The notes below the pieces were generated by a model. It searched no databases, had not been told where the DNA came from, and was given only the letters and a program-made list of their open reading frames with translations. A program made the translations under genes and the position numbers. A DNA stretch of 46,338 nucleotides from an uncultured Caryophanales bacterium (lineage in GTDB: Bacteria > Bacillota_I > Bacilli_A > RF39 > UBA660), in contig CAMYVT010000009.1 in NCBI GenBank assembly GCA_947302515.1, positions 1-46,338 on the forward strand, in the 5' to 3' direction. Below are positions 16,925 to 25,527 of this stretch, piece after piece. Numbering within the stretch: the first letter of the stretch is position 1; each line of letters opens with the position of its first letter.

Positions 16925-17578
16925 TTACAGTGTAAAAATTGTCCAATATCCTTTTTTCTCGGGATAATACTTAAATTCTAATACTTCTTTAGTAACTGGA
17001 TGAGTAAAAGATAAGTAGTAAGAAAACAAACAAATTTGAGTATTATCTAATACTCCATATCGTTGATCTCCCAATAGATAATGACCTCTACTAGCAAACT
17101 GGACTCTAATTTGATGATGTCGACCAGTCTTTAATGAAACAGAAACTAGAGAACAATCGTTTTCTTTATTATATTCCAATACTTCATAATCAAGTATAGC
17201 TTCTTTACCATTCTTATTAACAAATGAATTACCATCTTTACCCTTTTCAATGTAATCCTTAAACTCACCAGAACCTGTTAATTTACCATGAACAATCGCC
17301 AAATATTTTTTAGTAATTTGATGTTCAGAAAAAGCTTTAGTAAGTCTACTTGCAGCTTTACTACTTCTAGCAAAAACCATTATTCCACCAACTGGTCTAT
17401 CAAGTCTATGGACAAGTCCTAAATAAACATTTCCAGGTTTGTTGTATTTCTTTTTTATATAGTCTTTAACCATATCTATAATAGAAATATCACCAGTAGC
17501 ATCTCCTTGACTAAGAACATTAAATGGTTTAACTACTACTATTATATGATTATCTTCATATAAAACTTTAAGACTCAT
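16925..17578 (-). CDS. RluA-family RNA pseudouridine synthase
   Basis: The 217-residue protein begins directly in the catalytic domain (LYEDNHIIVVVKPFNVLSQG) with no S4 RNA-binding domain. It has the active-site motif HRLDRPVGG with catalytic Asp60, and the later family phrases KTGRHHQIRVQFASRGHYLLG and SYYLSFTHPVTKE. It isomerises uridine to pseudouridine in rRNA or tRNA. The exact target cannot be told. The start is placed at ATG 17578 behind GGGAGAAG, overlapping the upstream methyltransferase gene by 11 bp. The two RNA-modification genes therefore form an operon, the only housekeeping unit in this part of the window. Confidence 0.9.
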   Translation of the reverse strand: MSLKVLYEDNHIIVVVKPFNVLSQGDATGDISIIDMVKDYIKKKYNKPGNVYLGLVHRLDRPVGGIMVFARSSKAASRLTKAFSEHQITKKYLAIVHGKLTGSGEFKDYIEKGKDGNSFVNKNGKEAILDYEVLEYNKENDCSLVSVSLKTGRHHQIRVQFASRGHYLLGDQRYGVLDNTQICLFSYYLSFTHPVTKEVLEFKYYPEKKGYWTIFTL

Positions 17579-18446
17579 CTTTCTTCTCCCATCTTCCAAA
17601 TATTCCACAAGGTAAAATTAAATTACCTTCAGTAATAGGTAGTCCAACTTCTCCACAACTCACATTTCCTTCATAATATGGTGAAACAGTAGTTTTTAGA
17701 AGATTAGCAAGTACTGTAGAAGAAAGCCCTGTAGTATATGAATTAATTAAAAAGAATAATGGATCATCTGATAATAAATCCTTGCATAGTTTAACTAAAT
17801 AATTTAAATTTTTTTCAATATCCCATACTTCTCCATTAGCACCTCTACCATAACTAGGAGGATCCATAATAATGGCATCATAATGATTACCTCTACGTAT
17901 TTCTCTTTGAACAAATTTTATAACATCATCCACTATGTATCTAATATGATCACCTTGATATCCACTAGAATTAACATTTTCTTTGCACCAATCAACCATT
18001 CCACGTGAAGAATCAACGTGAGTAACATGGGCTCCAGCAGATAAACATGCAACAGTTGCACCACCAGTATAAGCAAATAAGTTTAATACTTTAATATCTC
18101 GTCCACTATTTTTTATTTTATCAATCATATAATCCCAATTAATAGCCTGTTCAGGAAACAATCCAGTATGTTTAAATCCCATTTGTTTTATATGAAAAGA
18201 AAGATTATTATAATGAATAATCCATGAACTTGGAACATCTTTTATATTTTCCCAATGCCCTCCACCTTTATTACTACGGTGATATATAGCATCAACTTTA
18301 TCTTTATATTTTTCTTCTAGATTACCATTATCCCATATAACTTGAGGATCTGGCCTAAGTAGAAATATATCTCCCCATCTCTCATATTTCATACCTAAGG
18401 AAGCATCAATACATTCATAATCTTTCCAATTATTATTAGTAAACAT
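17568..18446 (-). CDS. Class I SAM-dependent methyltransferase (RlmI/K-like, PF10672)
   Basis: The 292-residue protein has SAM-binding motif I at 120-130 (VLNLFAYTGGA), the acidic strand-2 end THVDSS, and the catalytic-site DPPSYGRG at 195-202. This is the order found in the rRNA cytosine methyltransferase group related to RlmI/RlmK. It lacks the N-terminal PUA domain and starts at the small pre-domain. It is cytosolic and translationally coupled to the RluA-family gene. Its start has SD TGAGGTGA and an extended -10. It most likely methylates rRNA, but no base can be assigned. Confidence 0.85.
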   Translation of the reverse strand: MFTNNNWKDYECIDASLGMKYERWGDIFLLRPDPQVIWDNGNLEEKYKDKVDAIYHRSNKGGGHWENIKDVPSSWIIHYNNLSFHIKQMGFKHTGLFPEQAINWDYMIDKIKNSGRDIKVLNLFAYTGGATVACLSAGAHVTHVDSSRGMVDWCKENVNSSGYQGDHIRYIVDDVIKFVQREIRRGNHYDAIIMDPPSYGRGANGEVWDIEKNLNYLVKLCKDLLSDDPLFFLINSYTTGLSSTVLANLLKTTVSPYYEGNVSCGEVGLPITEGNLILPCGIFGRWEKKDES

Positions 18447-18468
18447 ACATTCACCTCAATTCCACCAA

Positions 18469-18474
18469 ATTATA
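18469..18474 (-). promoter_or_regulatory. Extended -10 box for the RNA-modification operon
   Basis: The minus strand reads TGTGCTATAATTT (TGC-TATAAT), 23 bp before the start at 18446, abutting the upstream terminator T-run. Confidence 0.6.
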
Positions 18475-18477
18475 GCA

Positions 18478-18507
18478 CAAAAAAAAGCAAAAGGAAATCT
18501 TTTGCTT
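18478..18507 (-). terminator. Hairpin terminator after the lipoprotein gene
   Basis: AAGCAAAAG / CTTTTGCTT 9-bp stem with a 5-base loop, then a T-run on the minus strand. It overlaps the stop at 18506. Confidence 0.85.
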
Positions 18508-19324
18508 AACTACCTATAGAAAATACTTTCTTATAGCTAGTAATAACAGTTGAACCATTATAAGCCAAAATAGAATCAGAGTATTCTTCAAACACTGGAG
18601 ACTCAACCATTTGATATGAACATTGTATATCAGCAAATTTAGAACACTCATCAACATTAGAAGCTTTCATATGAAAAACTTTTAATCCAGCACGTACAAA
18701 AGTAGTGCTACTTTCACCACTATAATTAAAATCAGTAATAGCCCCTCCAAAATTATTACGATCATATACTATTACCGTATTAACAATTGTTGGTGGAACA
18801 TTACGCTCCTGTTTATTAATAGTCATACCATATACATTACCATCATTCTTTAAAACATAAAATATTCCATTATTAGTATCTGCAGTAATAACTTTAATTG
18901 TATTTTCTGGTTTAAGAAATAAATCATATAGCAAATAATTACTATCAGTATTTGGAATCTCTGTATAAGCCTTAACATTATTGTCTGCATTTATTCTATA
19001 GTATTTACCATCACTAGCTTTAAAAATATTATTATCAAACAAAGAAACAACTTTTAAACCAGTATCAGCGACCTTACAATTAGAATCGTTAGAATACTTT
19101 TGTCCTAAAGATATTTCATATATTCTTCCAGATTCATTAATAATATGATTAGGTAATAAATACTTAATCTTATCAGGAGCTTCCTCCCCTACAAAAGCAT
19201 CACAAATAAATTCTCCTCCTACTGAGAAGCCATCATGTCGTAAAGCTCTAGTAACATCACCATCACATGCAGAACATAATACAACAACTACAAAAACTAA
19301 AAATAATTGAAAATATTTTTTCAT
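18506..19324 (-). CDS. Putative lipoprotein of unknown function
   Basis: The 272-residue protein starts MKKYFQLFLVFVVVVLCSAC, a signal peptide with a lipobox-like Cys at residue 20, although the -3 position is Cys rather than the usual Leu. The mature part is beta-rich and repeatedly shows strand pairs around G-K-Y-Y and G-x-V-Y phrases (for example SDGKYYRINADNN and NDGNVYGMTIN). These resemble blades of a small beta-propeller or RCC1-like fold, but I cannot assign a family. Six Cys lie in the mature part. It is likely surface-attached. A candidate extended -10 (TGATATATT, 19348-19353) lies 24 bp upstream. Confidence 0.65.
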   Translation of the reverse strand: MKKYFQLFLVFVVVVLCSACDGDVTRALRHDGFSVGGEFICDAFVGEEAPDKIKYLLPNHIINESGRIYEISLGQKYSNDSNCKVADTGLKVVSLFDNNIFKASDGKYYRINADNNVKAYTEIPNTDSNYLLYDLFLKPENTIKVITADTNNGIFYVLKNDGNVYGMTINKQERNVPPTIVNTVIVYDRNNFGGAITDFNYSGESSTTFVRAGLKVFHMKASNVDECSKFADIQCSYQMVESPVFEEYSDSILAYNGSTVITSYKKVFSIGS

Positions 19325-19401
19325 TTATATCCCTACCTTATAACAAAAATATATCATATCTTAATAATAAATTAAAGCTGTATTTTTTATAATATGTAAA
19401 A

Positions 19402-19695
19402 CTATTTATCCATCTCTTTTAATCTCTTTTTTACTAGTAAAACTAAATCCATTGGTCCATTCATCTTGTTAAGTACAAGCAAAGCATCCTGTAATTTTAC
19501 TCTTTCATTTACAGTATCCTTTATTTTTTCTGCCTCGGCTTTGTAATTAAAATTATCTATTGGATTTATTTCGATAAAATCATGAATATAATTTTCTATA
19601 TCTTTAAGAACAAACTCTTTTAGAGAATAATCATCCATTAAAGATACTCCATAATATCCTCCAACCAAATATCTAAATTGATTCTCCAACTCCAT
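19402..19695 (-). CDS. Small cytosolic protein of unknown function
   Basis: The 97-residue, charged, helix-prone protein has no signal peptide or membrane segment. SD CAGGTGAT precedes the ATG at good spacing and codon use matches the neighbours, so it is probably real. It stands alone between the lipoprotein gene and the divergently transcribed TasA-like gene. I recognise no family. A small regulator or adaptor would fit the size, but there is no helix-turn-helix that I can see. Confidence 0.55.
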   Translation of the reverse strand: MELENQFRYLVGGYYGVSLMDDYSLKEFVLKDIENYIHDFIEINPIDNFNYKAEAEKIKDTVNERVKLQDALLVLNKMNGPMDLVLLVKKRLKEMDK

Positions 19696-19758
19696 ATAAT
19701 CACCTGTAAATATCTTATCATATTAAAGAAAAAACTATCAAAAAAATCTATAACATGT

Positions 19759-19764
19759 TAAAAT
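19759..19764 (+). promoter_or_regulatory. Extended -10 box for the plus-strand TasA-like gene
   Basis: ATGTTAAAAT (TGT-TAAAAT) on the plus strand, 18 bp upstream of the ATG at 19782, with SD AAGGTGAG between them. Confidence 0.5.
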
Positions 19765-19781
19765 AATAATAAGGTGAGACT

Positions 19782-20369
19782 ATGAAAAAGAAAGATGCAA
19801 TCTTTTTAGCCCTTTTCATAGCAGTTCTGGGATTATCGATGATTTATTTGCTTCAATCATCATATGCAAAATATAGAAGAAATACAAATACACAAATAGA
19901 AGGAAGAATTGCTAGTTGGGATATTAAAATTAATAATGAATCAATTAATAATGGTTCAACTCTAACAAATACAATTACCCCTGTAATTGATACTAATCAA
20001 TATGTTAAAGCAGGAACAATTGCTCCGGGCTCAACTGGTTATTTTGATATCGTAATAGATGCGACAAATGTTGATGTAGACTTCACATACACAATAACAG
20101 GAGAGATATCAGACGATACTCCTCTAGTCGATTTAAAAATAACTGGTTATAAAATAAACAATGGTTCATTAGTAACATATAATGAATCAACAGGTATTAC
20201 AGGAGATATTCCTATGAATACTTCATCAACAAGTTTAAGAATCTATTTTGAATGGATTGATGATGCAACTAATACTATGGATAATCAAGATGATACAGAA
20301 TATGCACAAAATTCAGCATATCAAAATACAGACATTGATGTAACAATTCACTTTGAACAAAAAAGATAG
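19782..20369 (+). CDS. TasA/camelysin-like exported protein (SipW-type substrate)
   Basis: The 195-residue protein begins with a Lys-rich start and one hydrophobic segment (about 8-25), then SSYAKYRRNTNTQIEG and ASWDIKIN. This matches the SipW-type export signal and first beta-strand of TasA/CalY-like fibre proteins. Later segments (APGSTGYFDIVIDATNVDVD, FTYTITG) are typical of the family's jelly-roll, where sequences describe additive strand pairs. It is the only plus-strand gene, facing its homologue at 20386, and the two share the bidirectional terminator between them. Matrix-fibre or surface-coat function is inferred from the family. Confidence 0.78.
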   Translation: MKKKDAIFLALFIAVLGLSMIYLLQSSYAKYRRNTNTQIEGRIASWDIKINNESINNGSTLTNTITPVIDTNQYVKAGTIAPGSTGYFDIVIDATNVDVDFTYTITGEISDDTPLVDLKITGYKINNGSLVTYNESTGITGDIPMNTSSTSLRIYFEWIDDATNTMDNQDDTEYAQNSAYQNTDIDVTIHFEQKR

Positions 20370-20388
20370 CAATAGCTATCTTTTTTTA
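20361..20388. terminator. Bidirectional hairpin terminator between convergent genes
   Basis: GATAGC/GCTATC with flanking AAAA/TTTTTTT (20361-20387) forms a stem with a 4-base loop. T-tracts are available on both strands, so it can end both the plus-strand gene (stop 20369) and the minus-strand gene (stop 20386). Confidence 0.88.
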
Positions 20389-21123
20389 TGTATTATTTTG
20401 TTCTACAATCAATAGTATTTTTATTTCTAAACATTTTAATCCAGAATTATCTTGATAAGTACCACATTTCATACCAAAATAAGTATCTGCATCATCTTTT
20501 TCAAGATATAATGTACTACGATTAGCAGCATAAGTAGAAGAAGTAACTTCAAAAGGTGTATAAGTAGAACCACTCTTTTTATAGTAAATAAAACTACTAT
20601 CAAAATCATAAATATTATCCAGAGCATAATAAGAAGTTGCATCTTCAAAGTCCCAGATAACATCTATCGAAAAATTAGCACTACTATTAGGATTAATAAT
20701 ACTTTTATTAGATGAAATAGTAACTGAGAATGGATAAAATGAAGATAAGTAAGCTACTGGATCAGCAACACCAGTTAAATCTACATCTCTACCCATTATT
20801 TTAAGAGATTCTATCTCATAAGTTAATTTAGCATCTACATCACCATTATTATTAACTTCATAAGTCTTATTAAAATCAGTCATTCCAGGCTTCATATCAA
20901 CAGCAATAATAAAATCATTAACAAGTTGTCCACCCTCTTTTATATCAATATCCCATGAAGCAACTTGCCCTTCATATTCATATTCAGAATGAGTAGAAAA
21001 TACAAACCACGCAAAAGCATTAACACCCAAAGTAAAAAGTGCTAATAGAATTGCCATAAACTTCTTTTTCTTTAAACGTTTATTAAGAAGATCTAGTTTT
21101 TCCTTTCTAGTTTGTAAATCCAT
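20386..21123 (-). CDS. TasA/camelysin-like exported protein in the SipW-AAA+ operon
   Basis: The 245-residue protein has a long basic start (residues 1-22), a hydrophobic segment (about 23-42) ending NAFAWFVFSTHSEYEYEG, then QVASWDIDIKEGG, close to the plus-strand neighbour's ASWDIKIN. The A-W-F-x-F pattern at the end of the hydrophobic segment is the SipW-type cleavage region. The mature part is beta-rich (MKPGMTDFNKTYEVNNNGDVD). It lies 19 bp after the sipW gene, the classic pairing of a dedicated signal peptidase and its substrate, and is last in the operon that carries the AAA+/DUF2357 genes. SD GAGGATGATTGT. Confidence 0.8.
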   Translation of the reverse strand: MDLQTRKEKLDLLNKRLKKKKFMAILLALFTLGVNAFAWFVFSTHSEYEYEGQVASWDIDIKEGGQLVNDFIIAVDMKPGMTDFNKTYEVNNNGDVDAKLTYEIESLKIMGRDVDLTGVADPVAYLSSFYPFSVTISSNKSIINPNSSANFSIDVIWDFEDATSYYALDNIYDFDSSFIYYKKSGSTYTPFEVTSSTYAANRSTLYLEKDDADTYFGMKCGTYQDNSGLKCLEIKILLIVEQNNT

Positions 21124-21142
21124 ACAATCATCCTCTATTATA

Positions 21143-21718
21143 TTATCTCTCTATTCTTTGAATCTTATTCTTTTCCAATTGATAATCAGTAATTGTCTGT
21201 AATATTTCTAATACAATTATTGCTACCAAAGGACAAAATATTAATGTAAAGAAACCAAATTGGCTTCTTACTATATGATTTATTTGAGTAATAATTGGTA
21301 TCTTACCCACAACTGAACCCAATATTTGATTGCTATGAATAATTGGATCCTCTACATCAGAATTAACACCCTTTGTAGTAAAAACTTTAGTACCATCAGA
21401 AGCATCTTCAATTCTAACAATTCTATGTACTATTATTTTTCCTTCAAGTCCTGCTCTAGTTCCAAGATAAGCAATATCATCACCTTTTTTAAGATTATTA
21501 ATATCACAATCGCGAATAGCAATAACGTCATTAACATTATAAACACCTTGCATAGAACCAGTAGCTACAGTAAAGAAACGATATCCCATAATACTATTAT
21601 TACCAGAAACTCTTTGAACTATAACAAAAGCTACATAAAAAATCATAACTATTATTATAAAAGCTTTAACTAATCCTGTTACTATTTTAAATATCTTATT
21701 ATCAAATAATTTTCTCAC
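21143..21718 (-). CDS. sipW: ER-type signal peptidase I (SipW-like)
   Basis: The 191-residue protein has an N-terminal membrane helix (about 10-34) and a C-terminal one (about 155-178), with the catalytic domain between. The nucleophile region is VATGSMQGVY with Ser55. The general base is His98 in IIVHRIV, which marks the Ser-His ER/SipW type rather than the usual Ser-Lys bacterial type. It should remove the signal peptides of TasA-like proteins, one of which follows 19 bp later. It starts at a GTG that overlaps the stop of the DUF2357 gene (GTGA), so its synthesis is coupled to that gene. The enzyme call is firm. Confidence 0.9.
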   Translation of the reverse strand: MRKLFDNKIFKIVTGLVKAFIIIVMIFYVAFVIVQRVSGNNSIMGYRFFTVATGSMQGVYNVNDVIAIRDCDINNLKKGDDIAYLGTRAGLEGKIIVHRIVRIEDASDGTKVFTTKGVNSDVEDPIIHSNQILGSVVGKIPIITQINHIVRSQFGFFTLIFCPLVAIIVLEILQTITDYQLEKNKIQRIER

Positions 21719-22857
21719 GCTGTATCCTCTTTTCTCATACGATTTAAGATATCTTCTAAAGCTTTGTTTTCTCTACCCAACCTATCCTGAATCGTATTAA
21801 ATATCTTATTTCTTCTTTTTTCATTTCTATCTTTCATAACCAATATCTGTTTATGAAAAATCTCATCCAACTTATCCTCAGTTAATTCAGGATCAGTTTC
21901 AAGTAAGTTATCAATCAATCTCTGACTCATTTGTTGAATAATACCCAATTCAGTAGTAGTTGAACTACTACTAATAAAGTTTTTATTCGCAATAAAAGCC
22001 ATTAAAAAAGCTTGATCATATTCTTCTTTTAAAATACCTTTATCAAAGAACTCTCTATTCTCTTTTTTACGTTTATCTTTACTTTCAAAAGATTGAATAT
22101 AGTTCCATAATTCTTCTGCTTTTCTAAAGTTAGGGTTTTTTAAAATAACGTTTGTTTTCTTAATTGGACTACGTACTGGAGAAACATGAAGTCTTGCTAA
22201 AGTCTGAACCATTTCAGTACCAAAAAATCCATCTATTTGAGTTTTTGCTTTACGAATTCTTTCACTTAAAGTAAGACCACCTTTATCACCAGAATGTTCC
22301 ATAATATCACGAGTTACATCACTAACATCAATTGATATTTTTAAATTTTCACCATGTACTTTAGTATTAGCTTCATACTTTAAATTGTTTTTATCAAAGC
22401 AATAACTATTTCCTCCAGAAACTTCAAGTCTCTGTTCAAAAAACATACGCAAGTTATTACATAAAGTATAGATAAATCTATTTTCATAAGTATCCATACT
22501 CTCTTCTTTATTAATATTTAATATTTTAGAAGGCTTAACATCACCATCATCCTCAATTTTTTGAATAAGGTTAGTATGCTGAGTAAGATGGATAACTGAT
22601 TCTACTGTAACTCTACGAGCAAGTTCTACTTTAACAATCTCTTCTTCATTAATAATGAATCGTTTCGGATTACGAAGAATATTATCAATATAAGGAATAC
22701 ATTCTTCTATCTTATCTAGCCATTCATAATCAAATTCTTTCATATCAAAGTCTTTATTAACATATAAAGTAGAATTCAAATTATGAAGAAACAAATCATT
22801 ATCTTCAAGGGATTCTTCTTCTTCAAGTTCTGAATTTTCAAGTAAATCCTCCATCAT
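21715..22857 (-). CDS. DUF2357 (McrC-side) protein without visible nuclease domain
   Basis: The 380-residue protein shows the ordered hallmarks of DUF2357, the N-terminal part of many McrC-like partners of McrB ATPases: RRVTVESVIHLTQH (81-94), the TYENRF motif (about 123-128), and a later NVILKNPNFRKAEELW (about 236-251). In the restriction-type proteins a PD-(D/E)xK nuclease follows. Here the C-terminal 120 residues are Lys/Glu-rich helices with no PD...(D/E)xK triad that I can see. The AAA+ partner lies 15 bp upstream and sipW overlaps its stop. ATG 22857 is preferred, with AGGAGGTG 6 bp upstream. It is probably an adaptor that stimulates or steers the membrane AAA+. Confidence 0.7.
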   Translation of the reverse strand: MMEDLLENSELEEEESLEDNDLFLHNLNSTLYVNKDFDMKEFDYEWLDKIEECIPYIDNILRNPKRFIINEEEIVKVELARRVTVESVIHLTQHTNLIQKIEDDGDVKPSKILNINKEESMDTYENRFIYTLCNNLRMFFEQRLEVSGGNSYCFDKNNLKYEANTKVHGENLKISIDVSDVTRDIMEHSGDKGGLTLSERIRKAKTQIDGFFGTEMVQTLARLHVSPVRSPIKKTNVILKNPNFRKAEELWNYIQSFESKDKRKKENREFFDKGILKEEYDQAFLMAFIANKNFISSSSTTTELGIIQQMSQRLIDNLLETDPELTEDKLDEIFHKQILVMKDRNEKRRNKIFNTIQDRLGRENKALEDILNRMRKEDTA

Positions 22858-22872
22858 CTTACTCACCTCCTA

Positions 22873-24420
22873 TTAAATTAATTTCTTAAGTCTATTTAAA
22901 TATTCTTTACACTCCATAAAGTTTTCTTTTCCAAATGTCTTATCCAAATATTCAATAAATGGATCAATTTCATCACGAATATATGCTAAGTTCAATTGTT
23001 CAAACTTACGCAAAATCTTACGAGCAATATAATAGTCAACTGCATCAACTTCAGTACCACCAGCTTCAATATAAGTAGCAACAAAGTCTTTTAACTGTTT
23101 AACAATACGGTTACCAAAAGCAATTCGGAAATGTTTAATAACATAATCATCCATCTCAGCAATCTTATTTTCCATTTCACTAGTTAAAGGATGATTTTCT
23201 TTAGCTTTTTGGAATAATCCTTCTAGATATGAACTATTAATATTCATAGCTTCAGTCTCAATAGGTTCAAAAGGAGTTCCTTTATCATTAATATCTATTG
23301 GAAAAGCACGGTCGTAAACTTTATCAGTAACAGCAAATGTAGAGTCATCGTTATTGATTGTACCGATATACCACATGTTACCAGGAATTTGTAATTTGCC
23401 ACCATGTAAATGTACTGGGTCAGTATCCCAACTACTAGGAACCAACTCAATTATCCACTCATCACGAGAAGGCATTTCTAGAATAGATAACATTTCAGCA
23501 AAGTAATACTCAACACGCGCAATGTTCATTTCATCTAGTACAGTTACATATACATCATCTGTATAACCAGCAACATATAAACCTTTTAAAACATCAGTTT
23601 CATTAAATTTCTTAGTAAATTCATTGAAATAACCAAATAACTCGGTACGGTCTCTCCAAGATGGTTGAACAGATGCAATTATGGCATCATTTTTAATAAA
23701 TTTACCCCAAGCATAAGCTAAGGAAGTTTTACCTGTACCAGAAATACCTTGTAAAATAACAAGTTTAGTTGCACTTAAACCAGATATAAACAATCTAATC
23801 ATTTTAGATGTATAGTATAACTTAAGTTGAGAAGCACAGAAGTTTCTAAATATTTCAACTAATTCTTCAAGAGTAAATGTATTACCATAATTCTGAATCT
23901 TGTAATCACGATACTCTAAATCAATAGCATGTAATTTACTAAATCTATATCCATCAAGAGCACCATCTAAGTTCTTATCATCTTCAGAACCTTCTTCTTC
24001 ACTACCCCCAGTATCAATAGTAGAACTCTCTCCAGGTTTTAATCCAAGTTGAGATACTTTCATAGCAAGTATCTTTTCTTTTTCTTCTACTAAATTCTTA
24101 ACTTCTTTATTAAGTTCACCAATTTCTTGTAACATTGATTCTTGTTCAACTAAAGTTTTTCTAAACTTAATATACTTACGAACAAAGAATACAATTACTG
24201 CAATAATTAATCCTAATATTATTAACATTATAAGAATAGCTATTACAACAAGAACCCATTCACCAGCACTAAAATCTTTCTTATAAAAATCAATTACATA
24301 CAAATATTCACTAATATTAAACATTTGAATGATTCCTTTAAATATTCCTCCAAAGATAGTACCGATACCTTTGAAGAACACAGACATAAACTCAAATAAA
24401 AATCTAATATAAGTATCCAT
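22873..24420 (-). CDS. Membrane-anchored McrB-like AAA+ ATPase
   Basis: The N-terminus has hydrophobic stretches (about 10-35 and a clear membrane helix at about 55-80), a coiled coil (about 85-125) and an acidic linker (135-150). The AAA+ core follows, with Walker A GISGTGKT (225-232), the phrase VQPSWRDRTELFGYFN (251-266), Walker B VTVLDEMN (292-299) and a sensor region GTINNDDSTFAVTDKVYDRA (353-372). The DEMN and GT-N sensor phrases are those of the McrB/MoxR branch. McrB's own MNTADR GTP-site motif is replaced here. The start ATG at 24420 follows GGAGGA, one base after the preceding stop. With the DUF2357 partner and sipW downstream, a membrane remodelling or export motor is likely. Confidence 0.82.
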   Translation of the reverse strand: MDTYIRFLFEFMSVFFKGIGTIFGGIFKGIIQMFNISEYLYVIDFYKKDFSAGEWVLVVIAILIMLIILGLIIAVIVFFVRKYIKFRKTLVEQESMLQEIGELNKEVKNLVEEKEKILAMKVSQLGLKPGESSTIDTGGSEEEGSEDDKNLDGALDGYRFSKLHAIDLEYRDYKIQNYGNTFTLEELVEIFRNFCASQLKLYYTSKMIRLFISGLSATKLVILQGISGTGKTSLAYAWGKFIKNDAIIASVQPSWRDRTELFGYFNEFTKKFNETDVLKGLYVAGYTDDVYVTVLDEMNIARVEYYFAEMLSILEMPSRDEWIIELVPSSWDTDPVHLHGGKLQIPGNMWYIGTINNDDSTFAVTDKVYDRAFPIDINDKGTPFEPIETEAMNINSSYLEGLFQKAKENHPLTSEMENKIAEMDDYVIKHFRIAFGNRIVKQLKDFVATYIEAGGTEVDAVDYYIARKILRKFEQLNLAYIRDEIDPFIEYLDKTFGKENFMECKEYLNRLKKLI

Positions 24421-24421
24421 A

Positions 24422-25474
24422 CTATTCCTCCTCAAACATCAATATACTCATAACTTCATTTTTATATTTTATAAAGAAGTCTTTATCATCATATTTATAA
24501 TCAGTAACAATCAAATAATGACAAAAACCTTCATTATATATATTTTCAACTTTTTGATATATATCATTAATATGACTAAAATCTTGCATACAAGCAAAAT
24601 GAAAATCATCTGAAAAAGCACCTTTTTGACTTAAATAAGTATTATAAGGTATTGCAAGAACTACATACTTTTTAAACATAGGATTATCAATTAAAGAATA
24701 TATTCTATCATCAATTTTTCCTCTACCAATTAAACTACTAGGAAGTTCCATAAATAACATCTTTGTTTCTTGTTTATTTAAAAAATTAAGTAAAATTCTA
24801 TGTGAAATCATTTGAATTAAACATTCAATCTTACTAGGAATCAATTCGTTATCATTATTTACTTTATGAATAAGTCCCTTTCTATATAATTCTAATGATT
24901 TAATATTAGGAACTAATTCATACCATATAAGATCATCTCTATCAGTAAATTTTTTTTCTTCTATTACAAAAGATTGATTCTCATACTGTAATAATCTTGA
25001 TTCATTAGTATATGTTTCACGAATTAATCTAATAAGTTTCTCTTCTTTCCCCTTAAATAAAGCCGCAAAAGATGAATTGTTTTTAAAAAACTCATTCATC
25101 ACATTAACAATCTCATCTTTATTAGGAAAAGTAATGGTATCTATTCTACAAACTTCATAAGCAATATCACGAAGATCATGAATGATACCTTGATTAGTTT
25201 GAAATTCATTAGTTGGTATTTTCCCCTCATATTCTTGATAGTCATAGATCATTTCTTCCATAATACCATTAAGCTCTGTTTTTAAATTCTTCTTATTATA
25301 GTTTTCATCATCTATAGTACTAAAAATACCATAGTAATAATTATCTATATAAGTTTGAAAATAACTAGAAAAAACATTACGGATAAAGGAAGAATCTCTT
25401 TGAAAACACAAGACTCCATATTCTATAAGGCGATTTGCTTTGTAATTCATGAAAACAGAAATAAGGTTGTTCAT
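24422..25474 (-). CDS. Unknown third component of the AAA+/DUF2357/SipW operon
   Basis: The 350-residue protein is cytosolic by sequence (no signal peptide or membrane helix) and rich in Tyr, Asn and Lys. The N-terminal half is mainly helical. The C-terminal half alternates strands and helices (KYVVLAIPYNTYLS, FCHYLIVTDYKYDD), as in an alpha/beta domain. It resembles no family I can name. Its stop lies one base before the AAA+ start, so the products are made together. It is first in the operon, with an extended -10 TGATATATT at 25494-25499. It may be the substrate-recognition or regulatory part of the ATPase complex (inference). Confidence 0.6.
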   Translation of the reverse strand: MNNLISVFMNYKANRLIEYGVLCFQRDSSFIRNVFSSYFQTYIDNYYYGIFSTIDDENYNKKNLKTELNGIMEEMIYDYQEYEGKIPTNEFQTNQGIIHDLRDIAYEVCRIDTITFPNKDEIVNVMNEFFKNNSSFAALFKGKEEKLIRLIRETYTNESRLLQYENQSFVIEEKKFTDRDDLIWYELVPNIKSLELYRKGLIHKVNNDNELIPSKIECLIQMISHRILLNFLNKQETKMLFMELPSSLIGRGKIDDRIYSLIDNPMFKKYVVLAIPYNTYLSQKGAFSDDFHFACMQDFSHINDIYQKVENIYNEGFCHYLIVTDYKYDDKDFFIKYKNEVMSILMFEEE

Positions 25475-25493
25475 AAAATCACCTATCCTATCT

Positions 25494-25499
25494 AATATA
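25494..25499 (-). promoter_or_regulatory. Extended -10 box for the AAA+/DUF2357/SipW operon
   Basis: The minus strand reads ATGATATATTAG (TGA-TATATT), 20 bp before the start at 25474. A TATAAT a little further upstream (about 25516-25521) is an alternative. Confidence 0.45.
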
Positions 25500-25527
25500 T
25501 CATATCATATTTATTATAATAAATCTA

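Noticed and set aside
4685..21717. Mycoplasma genetic code (TGA as Trp)
   Set aside because: TGA ends the genes at 4685 and 21715 exactly at overlaps with following start codons, and Trp is encoded by TGG.
21715..24420. A classical McrBC restriction system
   Set aside because: The DUF2357 protein has no visible PD-(D/E)xK nuclease, the ATPase is membrane-anchored and no DNA-binding domain or methyltransferase is nearby. The methyltransferase at 17568 is of the rRNA type.
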